Source of the DNA: Chloroflexota bacterium
GTDB taxonomy: Bacteria > Chloroflexota > Anaerolineae > Anaerolineales > Villigracilaceae
DNA length: 64,000 nucleotides
Assembly (NCBI GenBank): GCA_021414245.1
Contig: JAIOOU010000004.1
Span: 372,001-436,000 of the forward strand
Direction: 5' to 3'
Numbering within the stretch: position 1 is the first letter of the stretch; each line of letters begins with the position of its first letter. Both the position numbers and the translations under genes were made by a program. The notes under the pieces were generated by a model. The model made no database searches. It was not told the origin of the DNA and saw only the letters and a program-made list of their open reading frames with translations. This document shows, piece after piece, positions 36,020-44,321 of the stretch.

Positions 36020-36387
36020 TTATCCTTGATTCGATTTATTTGAAAAACGGTTGAGGCCCAGCACAACCAGCGCGCCGAGCAGTCCACCGATCATTCCGAA
36101 AAGCAGGTGGCTGGTGAAGGGATATGCGACTCCGAAGCGGAACGAGCCGATCGGCCAGCCGGTGAGTAGGTTCACGATGATCTGACCGACCGGTTTGGTG
36201 GCGTGTGCAAATCCTCCAAGCAAAACCATGAACCAAAGTTTGTTTGCGTAACGGGGCATATAGCGACACGCGAGGTCCATGACGCGGCCGCACTGGTCAG
36301 CGTGCCCGCGCCGCGAAACTTCGAGGAGGCCCGTCCGATGATCATGATCGCCATCCATTCGATGCCTATCCAGTCTGTGGGATTCAA
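36020..36387 (-). pseudogene. Frameshifted small membrane protein gene in the tungstate locus
   Basis: Two overlapping frames together make one plausible membrane protein. The first, from TTG 36387, encodes a start like NPTDWIGIEWMAIMIIGRAS up to about TLTSA. The second, from about 36290, continues MDLACRYMPRYANKLWFMVL and two more hydrophobic segments to the stop at 36020. One missing base near 36285-36300 would join them. Each frame alone turns from family-like hydrophobic sequence to Arg/His-rich sequence across that point. It may be a recent pseudogene, a sequence error or programmed frameshift. The protein family is not recognised. It lies five bases before a tupA gene. Confidence 0.55.
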
Positions 36388-36436
36388 TTAAGTTTTACCT
36401 TAATTGAATGGACAAAATAAAAAACTTACCTTACGT

Positions 36437-36499
36437 CATGTCACCCTGGCGAAGCATCCCGGGTTTCGGCGGCAGGGATGCTTCGCTTAGGGTGACATG
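36437..36499. repeat. REP-like palindrome
   Basis: Near-perfect 24/25-base inverted repeat (36437-36460 with 36475-36499), one small bulge and a 14-base loop. Each arm reads GTCACCCT...GAAGCATCCC, the style of the short intergenic palindromes common in Chloroflexota. On the minus strand TTTTTTATTTT follows within about 15 bases, so it can also act as a terminator after the lipoprotein gene 36505-36966. Confidence 0.7.
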
Positions 36500-36504
36500 C
36501 TGGC

Positions 36505-36966
36505 TTACTTCACTATGATCTCGGCAACATCCTTCGTCCAGTTTGCCTTCCGAATATAGGTGGTGACCAGCTTCATCGTGCCGTGATTGTTGAAATCCAG
36601 GATTGTGTTTTGATCCACTTGTGCAAAGGTCAGCGTGGCTGGATTCGAACTTCCGGTCAGGGTAACTTCCGTGAATTCGGTAATTCCCGCCAAAGCCAAT
36701 ATGTCCCTGAGGTAGGGGCCTTCTTCCACTTTGTCGTCTGCTGAGACCTGAGCGAGGGGCAGGGCCTTGATCGCATCCAAAGTCACAGCGAACTTTGTGC
36801 CGTCCGGTTTGACGATCTGGAACAGGGCATCTGTGGCCGCGCGTGTCGGCCAGGGAGTCCTCGCGCGCGCGGGTGTTTCAGCTGCGTTTGGGGTAGGCTG
36901 AGCGGTGCAGGCGTAGAGAAGCAGGATGAGCGGCAGGAATGATGCGAAGAGGATCTTGTTTTTCAT
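36505..36966 (-). CDS. Lipoprotein with molybdopterin-oxidoreductase-like small domain
   Basis: A 153-residue lipoprotein (lipobox LLYAC near residue 19). After a Pro/Ala/Thr-rich linker comes a domain with VTLDAIKALPLAQV, EGPYLRDILALAGI and a TLTGSSNPATLTF stretch, the pattern seen in the small proteins related to the sulfite oxidase Moco-binding domain. No Moco-coordinating Cys is seen, so catalysis is doubtful. ATG 36966 follows AAGGA at good spacing. Its place between the regulator and the tungstate transporter suggests a link to Mo/W use. Confidence 0.6.
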   Translation of the reverse strand: MKNKILFASFLPLILLLYACTAQPTPNAAETPARARTPWPTRAATDALFQIVKPDGTKFAVTLDAIKALPLAQVSADDKVEEGPYLRDILALAGITEFTEVTLTGSSNPATLTFAQVDQNTILDFNNHGTMKLVTTYIRKANWTKDVAEIIVK

Positions 36967-36978
36967 GAGCATCCTTGA

Positions 36979-37953
36979 TCAGATATGGATTTGTTCGCCG
37001 CTGTGGGCGGCGTTATAACCGGTTAACTGGCCGAGCAGGCTGCGAAAATCCGCGCTTTGGATGTAATTCAGCAATGGATCAAGCGCCTTTTGATTTTCGT
37101 AAGGCAGGACCAGATCGTAGCGTTCCTCAAAAAGAGGGATGAAATCCAGCCCGTGTTGATGGGCGGCGGCCTGCAGACCGATGGATACATCCGCCTTGTT
37201 TTGGGAAATCAACAGGGCGGCCTCGCTGTGGGTGTTGACCGCCTTATCGTAGCCTTTGATCAGAGTTGGATCAAGCTTTTGTTTTTGGATCTCGGCGTCA
37301 AACCACAAGCGTGTTCCGGAGCCCGGATTGCGATTGATGAATTTCATGTTTTCACGGACGATATCGGCGATCTTGCAGATGCGTTTGGGGTTGCCGGGCG
37401 CCAGCATGAGTCCCTGGGTGCGGTGGGCCAGCGTGACCAACTCCACACTGTGTTCCGGAAAGAGGTGACGCACGGTGGGGGTGTTGTATTCCCCGGTCTC
37501 ATCCAGAATATGCGTGCCCGAGACCTGACACAGTCCCTGGCGCAGGTTGATCAGCCCGTCCAATGAGCCAACGGGCAGACTTAACAGGGTGACATGCCTG
37601 CCGAGATGTTCGGCGATCTCTTCAAGCGCCAGATCGTGGCTGCCCGAAAAGATGATGGCCGGTTTTTTGCTGTTGGGGAGGATGATCTCCTGCAGCAGGA
37701 AGGCGCCGCCCTTTGCACGGTAGAATTTTTCGGTCACCTTGCCTGTTTTGCGAACCTCGCTGATCTCAACCAGGTCGGCGGATTCAAGCGTCAGAATATG
37801 ATGGCGTATCCACGCGGGGGACTGCTTCAAGGTCCGGGCGAGATGCGTGAGCGTGGCGGGGGAATCCATCAACAGGCGCAAAATCTCCATGCGGCGCGAG
37901 TCTGCCAGGAGTTTGATCTTGTCAAAGGAGTGAATGGTTTGAACGGTCTTCAT
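36979..37953 (-). CDS. wHTH regulator fused to a PBP-like ligand domain, probable W/Mo sensor
   Basis: A 324-residue regulator. The first 85 residues form an ArsR/MarR-style winged helix (SRRMEILRLLMDSPATLTHL, then SPAWIRHHILTLESADLVEI). From about residue 95 comes a periplasmic-binding-like domain of the kind found in molybdate/tungstate-responsive regulators (PF12727-like), with RNPGSGTRLWFD and NKADVSIGLQAAA. It probably binds an oxyanion or Moco-related ligand and controls the transporter genes that follow on the same strand. It is first in that run, and divergent to the SAM-riboswitch promoter. Confidence 0.8.
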   Translation of the reverse strand: MKTVQTIHSFDKIKLLADSRRMEILRLLMDSPATLTHLARTLKQSPAWIRHHILTLESADLVEISEVRKTGKVTEKFYRAKGGAFLLQEIILPNSKKPAIIFSGSHDLALEEIAEHLGRHVTLLSLPVGSLDGLINLRQGLCQVSGTHILDETGEYNTPTVRHLFPEHSVELVTLAHRTQGLMLAPGNPKRICKIADIVRENMKFINRNPGSGTRLWFDAEIQKQKLDPTLIKGYDKAVNTHSEAALLISQNKADVSIGLQAAAHQHGLDFIPLFEERYDLVLPYENQKALDPLLNYIQSADFRSLLGQLTGYNAAHSGEQIHI

Positions 37954-38028
37954 GGGGACTTTCCGCTAAGGAAAAACTTAATTATTAGTTTAAGACCAAA
38001 ACTTTGGGGAGTCAAGCCGAATATTTGT

Positions 38029-38057
38029 TTGACATGCCCCATTCGCTATGTTATAAA
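38029..38057 (+). promoter_or_regulatory. Strong sigma-70 type promoter of the SAM-riboswitch unit
   Basis: TTGACA (38029-38034), exact 17-base spacer, TATAAA (38052-38057). The riboswitch aptamer begins about 22 bases after the -10. Confidence 0.85.
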
Positions 38058-38079
38058 ACAGGAACAATTTAGTGATCTG

Positions 38080-38176
38080 TACTCATCCAGAGAGGTGGAG
38101 GGACCGACCCTTTGAAACCTCGGCAACCGTTCAAGCGGTGCCAACTTCGGCAGACATTTGTCTGGTAGATGAGAGT
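38080..38176 (+). ncRNA. SAM-I (S-box) riboswitch
   Basis: All conserved SAM-I elements are visible: P1 from ACTCATCC pairing with GATGAGAG at the end, the kink-turn side AGAGAGGTGGAGGGAC, the core GAAACCTCGGCAACC, and GTGCCAACTTCGGCAGA before the P4 hairpin. High S-adenosylmethionine should favour the downstream terminator (38193-38222) and switch off the genes that follow. Methionine synthase metH lies 2.5 kb downstream on the same strand. Confidence 0.93.
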
Positions 38177-38192
38177 TGCGTGTGTTGAATTG

Positions 38193-38222
38193 CGCCTCTC
38201 ATCCTGGAGAGGCGTTTTATTT
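38193..38222 (+). terminator. Expression-platform terminator of the SAM-I riboswitch
   Basis: Eight-base stem (38193-38200 with 38207-38214), 6-base loop, then TTTTATTTT. It lies 17 bases past the aptamer, the expected place for SAM-controlled attenuation. Confidence 0.88.
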
Positions 38223-38233
38223 TGGAGATGAAC

Positions 38234-38572
38234 ATGGAAATCGGTGAGACAATTTATGTGACCACGCGCGGCGAATTTCGCGAATGGCTCGAACAGAATC
38301 ACAAGTTCAAAAAAGAGATCTGGTTGATCCAGTACAAGAAGTTCACGCAGAAACCCTCCATTCCCTATGCGGATGCAGTCGAGGAAGCCATCTGTTTTGG
38401 CTGGATCGACGGTTTTGAGAAGGGCATGGACGAACAGCGCTTTGCCAAACGCTTCACTCCGCGCAGACAAAAATCCCAATGGACGGAAACCAACATCGAG
38501 CGGGCGCGCAAAATGATCGAGGAGGGCAGGATGACCGAAGCCGGGCGGGCGGCCCTGCCAAAAGGTGTGTGA
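38234..38572 (+). CDS. YdeI/OmpD-associated family protein, short
   Basis: A 112-residue member of the YdeI family. Signature segments: WLEQNHKFKKEIWLIQYKKF, IPYADAVEEAICFGWIDGFE, QRFAKRFTPRRQKSQWTETN and RARKMIEEGRMTEAGRAAL. Full-length relatives are often near 190 residues with a further C-terminal helical part; this one stops right after GRMTEAG, so it may be C-terminally truncated. ATG 38234 has GGAG six bases upstream. First gene after the SAM-I riboswitch, although the family has no known link with methionine. Function is unknown. Confidence 0.8.
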   Translation: MEIGETIYVTTRGEFREWLEQNHKFKKEIWLIQYKKFTQKPSIPYADAVEEAICFGWIDGFEKGMDEQRFAKRFTPRRQKSQWTETNIERARKMIEEGRMTEAGRAALPKGV

Positions 38573-38574
38573 AC

Positions 38575-39006
38575 ATGCATGAAGATGTCTTGAAGATCCA
38601 GCAGTTGATTGCCCGCTTTGCGAACTCGTTCGACGTCAAAGCCTGGGACGAGCTGCAGACCTGCTTTACCGAATCCATTTACACGGACTATTCCGACCTG
38701 CGCGGCACGCCTCCCGAAACCATCAGCGCCGGCGAATATGTGAGATTGCGCCGCGAGGCTTTGGATCATTTGAAGCTGCATCATCTTGTAAGTAATTTTG
38801 AGATCGATTTCATAGACCCGGACACTGCCACCTGCCGCGCTTCGATGGTCGTCTGGCGGAAATCGGAGGCGGAGGATTTTGTGACCCACTGCGTCTATGT
38901 GTTCCAGACGGTCCATGCAAATGAGACCTGGAAGATCAGCGAGATCATTCAAAAGGTCTTGTGGAGCGAGGGGACTCCCTCCATTCATAAAGGTGTGAAG
39001 AATTAA
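38575..39006 (+). CDS. SnoaL-like (NTF2-fold) protein
   Basis: A 143-residue SnoaL_4-type domain. It opens DVLKIQQLIARFANSFDVKAWDELQTCFTE, the usual first helix and strand of these proteins, and ends with a WKISEIIQKVLW strand. Members include ring cyclases, dehydratases and non-catalytic binders; no catalytic set is obvious. ATG 38575 begins two bases after the YdeI stop, so co-translation is likely. Under the SAM-I riboswitch if transcription reads through. Confidence 0.75.
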   Translation: MHEDVLKIQQLIARFANSFDVKAWDELQTCFTESIYTDYSDLRGTPPETISAGEYVRLRREALDHLKLHHLVSNFEIDFIDPDTATCRASMVVWRKSEAEDFVTHCVYVFQTVHANETWKISEIIQKVLWSEGTPSIHKGVKN

Positions 39007-39096
39007 CCGCAAAGTCCGCTAAGGCGTAAGGTAAAACTTTTGTTTTTCTTGGCGAACTCGCGCTCTTAGCGGTTCAAAAAAGGATTTTCGGATATT

Positions 39097-39519
39097 ATGA
39101 ATTGTCCCGAATGCGGCGCGGCTGACGATCTGTGCAAATCGCGCTTCGATGAATTTCTTGCGCTGGAATTTTCCGATATGGGATATGGCGCGGTGCACAA
39201 CCTGACCGTCGCCACGTACATGCTCCAGCATTCCAGCAAATTGTCCCGGGAAGGCTGGTCCTATGAACGCGATCTTCTGCGGGAGTTCATTGTGGAAAAA
39301 AAGTCGCCCTCGTTGATCCGCCAGCAGGTTAAGGATGCGGTGGATAGCGGCAAACGGACATTCAAGTTCAAATCGAAAGACGGTAAGCCTGTCATCAACA
39401 AAACAACGTGGACAAAGACGATTCTGGATGTCCGTGCCGAAAATGCGGAAGTGTATTGTGCGGATGTGAACGCGTGGGCGAGGTCTGTGCTGGAAGAGAG
39501 TCAAGGATTGGAAGTCTAA
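39097..39519 (+). CDS. DUF5946-like protein
   Basis: A 140-residue protein with an N-terminal Cys pair (NCPECGAADDLC), followed by DEFLALEFSDMGYGAVHNLTVATYMLQHSSKLS and VKDAVDSGKRTFKFK, a pattern I associate with DUF5946. The CPEC...C suggests metal binding. Function is unknown. A gap of 90 bases separates it from the SnoaL-like gene. Confidence 0.65.
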   Translation: MNCPECGAADDLCKSRFDEFLALEFSDMGYGAVHNLTVATYMLQHSSKLSREGWSYERDLLREFIVEKKSPSLIRQQVKDAVDSGKRTFKFKSKDGKPVINKTTWTKTILDVRAENAEVYCADVNAWARSVLEESQGLEV

Positions 39520-39547
39520 AACTAAATGTCAAGCAAAAGAGGTCTAT

Positions 39548-40669
39548 ATGCCACCAAAACCAATTTATGAAATTGACCCTAAAACGTATTTATTTGGGAA
39601 ATCACTTTCAATAAGTGCAGAAGAAGCAAATAACAAACGCAGAAAATTTCCTGAGGAAAAAGTTAGACAGTGGACCTTGTTTGAGCTTATGACTAGTTAT
39701 GGCTATCTAATTAATGACTTGAAAATTGAAGTCCCGTCAAAAATGGGCAGTGGGTATCATCCTGCTGATATAGTGGTATATCAAGACCATCGTCCTTTTA
39801 TCGTTATCGAATGCAAGAAAATTGGAAATAATAAAACTGATGAAGCAATTAAACAGGCAATAACATATGCAACAGGATTAAAAACTGAGTTTGCAGTTTA
39901 CACCGATGGCGAGAATTGGATTGTTAGAAGATTTGTCTCAGGATTTTGGGTAGAAGTTGTAGATATACCTGCAACTCTAAATTTGAATAAAGGAAAAACG
40001 GCTTTGAATTTGTTTTTGTTTATAGACAAATTAAAACCTTTGCTTTTTTGGACGCATAAATCTATCCCAGCTGCAAAAGTTCGAAAATATTTTTCTTACT
40101 TTGAAGATTTTATCTTTACAGAAAGCTTTAATTTCTTAGGAGAGATTAATGGAAATCTTTTGTTGGGTGCTCAGCATATAAGTAAAATTATGAGTGGTCC
40201 AGTTGGTGAGCAAGGTTCAAAAATCATAAAGAATGAATACAATAACAAAAACCTTTTGGTGGCTGTCTCTTTATTACGAAAGTATATGGGTGAAGTAGGT
40301 GTTGGAGGGGCGTTAGTTAAAGATGTTGAAACCGTGGAAGATAAGTATTACACGTTTGAAAAAATAGTTGAATTATTAAATATCGAGTTGAGCGCTGTTG
40401 CAATGAATTATATCAATACAGCTGGTGAAGAATTTTTCCTGTTGCGTTTGACAATTTCAGTGTTGCGATATTTACATGAGACATTGCGACACGACGGGAT
40501 TCTTCAGGATGTTTCATCTTCTACAACTCATGAGTTTTACTCTCTTGTAAATTTGATTTTAATTACCCAGTTAAATGTTGAATTACCAGATGTAGTAAAT
40601 CTAGATGGTGTTCAAGCTTTAGAACAATTTTCATCAAGTATGTGGTTCGAAAAAAACCAGGAGAATTAA
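39548..40669 (+). CDS. AT-rich gene with HsdR N-terminal-like PD-(D/E)XK nuclease domain
   Basis: A 373-residue protein with strikingly lower G+C (about one third by eye, versus well over half around it), so probably acquired. Residues 25-150 resemble the type I restriction HsdR_N domain. The nuclease core is HPADIVVYQDHRPFIVIECK (about residues 75-94), with Asp and the ExK pair of the PD-(D/E)XK fold. The following AIKQAITYATGLKTEFAVYT is the usual helix-strand. The C-terminal 220 residues are unrecognised and contain no helicase motifs. No HsdM or HsdS is near. Its stop overlaps the metH ATG (TAATG), so metH may depend on its translation. A solitary nuclease or defence gene is a fair guess. 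Confidence 0.72.
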   Translation: MPPKPIYEIDPKTYLFGKSLSISAEEANNKRRKFPEEKVRQWTLFELMTSYGYLINDLKIEVPSKMGSGYHPADIVVYQDHRPFIVIECKKIGNNKTDEAIKQAITYATGLKTEFAVYTDGENWIVRRFVSGFWVEVVDIPATLNLNKGKTALNLFLFIDKLKPLLFWTHKSIPAAKVRKYFSYFEDFIFTESFNFLGEINGNLLLGAQHISKIMSGPVGEQGSKIIKNEYNNKNLLVAVSLLRKYMGEVGVGGALVKDVETVEDKYYTFEKIVELLNIELSAVAMNYINTAGEEFFLLRLTISVLRYLHETLRHDGILQDVSSSTTHEFYSLVNLILITQLNVELPDVVNLDGVQALEQFSSSMWFEKNQEN

Positions 40670-43600
40670 TGAATCGAAAATACACCAACCGCCGTTACCT
40701 TGACGCTCTCGAAAAGAAAGTGCTTGTCTTCGATGGCGCCATGGGAACCAGCCTGCAGCTGCAAAACCTCACCGCCGAGGATTTCGGCGGCGAACAATAC
40801 AACGGATGCAACGACTATCTCGTCATCTCGCATCCTGAAGCCGTGGAAAAAGTCCACCGCTCCTTCCTCGAAGTCGGTGTGGACGTGCTTGAAACGGATA
40901 CCTTCCGCTCGAATCGTCTGACAATGGCGGAATATAAACTGCAGAATCGCATCATCGAGATCAACGTGGCCGCGGCGGGCCTCGCACGTAAACTTGCAGA
41001 TGAATATGCCGCGAAAACAGGCCAGCCGCGTTTTGTGGCCGGTTCCATCGGGCCTTCCGGAAAACTTCCGTCCACGAATGACCCCGAACTTTCCAATGTT
41101 AAATACGATGAACTGATCGATACCTTCCGTGAACAGGCTGTCGGATTAATTCAAGGCGGCGTGGATCTGCTTCTGATCGAAACCTCGCAGGACATTCTCG
41201 AAGTCAAAGCCGCCATCACGGGCATTCACAAAGCTTTCTATGAGACTCAGCAATATTTGCCGATCCAGGCTCAGGTCACGCTGGATACGACCGGGCGCAT
41301 GCTGCTCGGCACCGATATCAACGCATCCCTTACCATCCTCGAAGGCATGGGCATCGATGTCATCGGCCTCAATTGTTCTACAGGCCCCGAACACATGCGC
41401 GAACCGATCCGTTTCCTTGGCGAAAATTCCACACTGCCCGTTTCGTGCATTCCCAACGCGGGTCTTCCATTGAACGTCGATGGCCAGGCGGTTTATCCGC
41501 TGGAACCTGAACCCTTCGCGAATGACTTGTATGAATTTGTCACTAAACACAACATCTCTGTGGTGGGCGGATGCTGCGGCACGACGCCTGAGCATCTTAA
41601 GCTGCTGATTCAAAAACTGGATGCGCATCCACAGCCCAAGCGACCGCTTCACTCCACGCCCCAGCTTGCCTCTGCCATGTCGGCGATTGCCATGCGACAG
41701 GAACCCGCCCCCACCTTGCTGGGCGAGCGCTGCAACGCGCAAGGGTCGCGCAAGTTCAAAAAACTTTTGCTCGAAGAAGATTATGATGGCATTTTGCAAA
41801 TTGCGCGTGACCAGGTTGCAGGCGGCGCACATGCGTTGGATATTTCCGTGGCGGTCACCGAACGTGCCGATGAAGGCGAACAGATGCGCAAGGTCATCAA
41901 GAAACTGCAAATGGGCGTGGACGTTCCACTCGTGATCGACTCGACCGAAGTGGATGTGCTCGAGATCGCATTGCAAACTGCGCCTGGACGTTGTTTGATT
42001 AACTCCACACATCTTGAATCGGGGCGGGCCAAGGCCGATAAGATCTTTGGCCTTGCGAAAAAATACAACGCCGCCGTCATTTGCCTCACCATCGACGAGA
42101 ACGGCATGGCAAAGACCGCGCAAAGCAAACTGGATATTGCAAAACGCATCTATGATATTGCGGTCAACGACCACGGCCTCAAACCCGAAGATCTGGTCTT
42201 TGATGACCTGACCTTCACGCTTGCCACGGGCGATGTGGAATTTGTCGACTCGGCCAAGGAAACCATCGAAGGCATTCGACTTATCAAACAGAACCTGCCC
42301 GGCGTGATGACTTCATTGGGCGTCAGCAATCTGTCCTTTGGTCTTGCCCCACAGGCCCGCCCGCCATTGAACTCCGTCATGCTGTATTACTGCGTGCAGG
42401 CCGGTTTGGACATGGCCATTGTCAACGCCGCGCATGTCATGCCGTATGCCGAGATCGGCACAGAGGAACGCAATCTGTGCGAAGACCTGATCTTCAACCG
42501 CCGTGAAGATGCTTTGCAGAGATTCATTCAACACTTTGAAACCGTCACCGTTTCAACCGAATCCACGGTTGCGGACCCCACCGCAGGCATGACTCCTGAA
42601 CAACGCCTGCACTGGTGCATTCTACATCGCCACAAAGACGGAGTCGAAGCCGACATCGATACCATCATCAACCGCGGTTACATTTGGAATGAATCCCTGC
42701 CTGATAATGGCGCAGGTGTAACTCCCGCACCCACCCGACATGAAATCGCGGTTTACACGTTGAACAATGTTTTGCTGCCCGCCATGAAAGAAGTCGGTGA
42801 CAAATTCGGCGCTGGTGAATTGATCCTGCCCTTCGTGTTGCAATCCGCCGAAACCATGAAAAAAACCGTTTCTCATCTTGAGAATTATCTTGAGAAAGTG
42901 GAAGGTGTCACCAAAGGCACGGTCGTGATTGCCACCGTCTACGGCGATGTGCATGACATTGGCAAGAATCTGGTCAAGACCATCCTTGCCAACAACGGCT
43001 ATACCGTGGTTGACCTTGGCAAGCAAGTCCCCGCGGAAACGATCATCACGCGTGCCGTCGAAGAAAAAGCCACAGCCATCGGCCTTTCCGCCTTGCTGGT
43101 TTCCACCTCCAAGCAAATGCCGCTGATTGTCAACGAAATGCAGCGCCGTGGACATAAGATCCCGATCCTCATTGGCGGTGCGGCCATCAATCGCCGCTTT
43201 GGCCGCCGCATCCTTTTTGCAGAGGATGGCAGTGCCTATGAGCCGGGTGTCTTCTACTGTAAAGATGCCTTCGAAGGTCTCGATACCATGGACGCGTTGA
43301 TCGATCCGAATCGCAAACCCGCCATGCTTGAACAGCTCCGTAAGGATGCTGACATGGAAATGAACCGGGCCTCGCAGACTCCCGACCACCGCAAGATCGA
43401 AGGCGCACGCTCGAACATCGTCCCTGCGCCAATTCCATTGCCAGCCAAATTAGGTCAGCGCATTGTTAAAGACATGCCATTAGAAATGGTTCTCAAACAC
43501 CTTAACATCAATGAGTTATATCGTCTCTCTTGGGGTGCAAAGAATACGCACGGCGCGGAATGGGAGAAGATGAAGAAAGACTTCGATGCACGTCTTGCAA

Positions 43601-44214
43601 AGATGACCAGGGAGGCCCTCAAAGATGGCTGGCTCAAGCCCCAGGCCGTATACGGTTACTTCGCCTGTCAGGCCGATGGGGATGACCTGATCATCTACGA
43701 AAACGCGGATAATAAAAAGGAAATTGCGCGTTTTAACTTCCCGCGCCAGCCCTACGATGACCACCTCGCCCTTTCAGATTACTATGCCAGCGTGGAGTCG
43801 GGTCAAATGGATGTGGTTGCGCTGCAGGTCGTGACCGTGGGCCTGGAAGCCACCGAAAAATTCGAGAGGATGCAGGCCGCCAATGATTACACCGAAGCCT
43901 ACTTCACCCACGGTCTGGCCGTCCAGACCGCCGAAGCGACCGCCAATTATTTGCATGAACATATCCGTCGTGAGTTGGGTCTCGCTGAGGAACAAGGCAA
44001 ACGTTATTCGTGGGGGTATCCCGCCATCCCTGAATTGGAGGATCATTTCAAGGTCTTCCAGCTTTTGCCGGGCGCGGAAACAGAGCTTGGGATGAGTCTG
44101 GCCGCTTCGGGACAGCTCATTCCCGAGCAATCCACGGCCGCGATCATTGTTCATCATGCCCAGGCGAAATACTACTCGGTGGGTGAGTCTCGAGTGGAAC
44201 AATTGATGAAATAA
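40669..44214 (+). CDS. metH: Cobalamin-dependent methionine synthase
   Basis: Full-length MetH (1181 aa), which transfers methyl from methyltetrahydrofolate to homocysteine. Domains in order: homocysteine methyltransferase (1-320) with Zn Cys in GLNCSTG and GGCCGTTPEH; pterin-binding (about 345-610) with ALDISVAVTE and STHLESG; B12 cap (about 640-730); B12-binding (about 745-890) with the ligand His in VYGDVHDIGKNL; and the SAM-binding reactivation domain (900-1181) with RYSWGYPAIPELED. ATG 40669 shares bases with the stop of the preceding gene and has CAGGAG. Likely under the SAM-I riboswitch 2.5 kb upstream. Confidence 0.95.
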   Translation: MNRKYTNRRYLDALEKKVLVFDGAMGTSLQLQNLTAEDFGGEQYNGCNDYLVISHPEAVEKVHRSFLEVGVDVLETDTFRSNRLTMAEYKLQNRIIEINVAAAGLARKLADEYAAKTGQPRFVAGSIGPSGKLPSTNDPELSNVKYDELIDTFREQAVGLIQGGVDLLLIETSQDILEVKAAITGIHKAFYETQQYLPIQAQVTLDTTGRMLLGTDINASLTILEGMGIDVIGLNCSTGPEHMREPIRFLGENSTLPVSCIPNAGLPLNVDGQAVYPLEPEPFANDLYEFVTKHNISVVGGCCGTTPEHLKLLIQKLDAHPQPKRPLHSTPQLASAMSAIAMRQEPAPTLLGERCNAQGSRKFKKLLLEEDYDGILQIARDQVAGGAHALDISVAVTERADEGEQMRKVIKKLQMGVDVPLVIDSTEVDVLEIALQTAPGRCLINSTHLESGRAKADKIFGLAKKYNAAVICLTIDENGMAKTAQSKLDIAKRIYDIAVNDHGLKPEDLVFDDLTFTLATGDVEFVDSAKETIEGIRLIKQNLPGVMTSLGVSNLSFGLAPQARPPLNSVMLYYCVQAGLDMAIVNAAHVMPYAEIGTEERNLCEDLIFNRREDALQRFIQHFETVTVSTESTVADPTAGMTPEQRLHWCILHRHKDGVEADIDTIINRGYIWNESLPDNGAGVTPAPTRHEIAVYTLNNVLLPAMKEVGDKFGAGELILPFVLQSAETMKKTVSHLENYLEKVEGVTKGTVVIATVYGDVHDIGKNLVKTILANNGYTVVDLGKQVPAETIITRAVEEKATAIGLSALLVSTSKQMPLIVNEMQRRGHKIPILIGGAAINRRFGRRILFAEDGSAYEPGVFYCKDAFEGLDTMDALIDPNRKPAMLEQLRKDADMEMNRASQTPDHRKIEGARSNIVPAPIPLPAKLGQRIVKDMPLEMVLKHLNINELYRLSWGAKNTHGAEWEKMKKDFDARLAKMTREALKDGWLKPQAVYGYFACQADGDDLIIYENADNKKEIARFNFPRQPYDDHLALSDYYASVESGQMDVVALQVVTVGLEATEKFERMQAANDYTEAYFTHGLAVQTAEATANYLHEHIRRELGLAEEQGKRYSWGYPAIPELEDHFKVFQLLPGAETELGMSLAASGQLIPEQSTAAIIVHHAQAKYYSVGESRVEQLMK

Positions 44215-44233
44215 AAGCGGGGTTGAAATTGGA

Positions 44234-44301
44234 TATAATCCCGGAGCGAAGTGTACTCCCCGAAGGCGGCGTGCCAAACCGCAACAAGGAGATGTAACCT
44301 T
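44234..44301 (+). other. Possible -10 and three short hairpins upstream of the glycosyltransferase gene
   Basis: A perfect TATAAT lies at 44234-44239. It is followed by three small evenly spaced stem-loops: 44243-44246 with 44256-44259, 44266-44269 with 44279-44282, and 44286-44289 with 44298-44301, each a 4-base stem with an 8 or 9-base loop. The start codon at 44322 has GGAG upstream. Not a known riboswitch that I recognise. Confidence 0.35.
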
Positions 44302-44321
44302 ACTACGGTTGGAGCAGTGAC

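Noticed and set aside
36383-37994. Shared CTTAATT half-sites (36399-36405 and 37977-37983) as an operator of the wHTH-PBP regulator
   Set aside because: Both lie in AT-rich inverted repeats, but the arms face in opposite order with different spacing, so a common operator cannot be supported from two sites.
40600-40680. Possible cobalamin riboswitch directly before metH
   Set aside because: There is no room: metH starts within the stop codon of the preceding gene, and no B12-box sequence is seen upstream.
41146-42174. Long open frame (342 codons) on the minus strand opposite metH
   Set aside because: It is antisense to the strongly conserved methyltransferase and pterin domains, its protein is Arg/His/Gln-rich without family motifs, and long shadows are common in GC-rich coding sequence.
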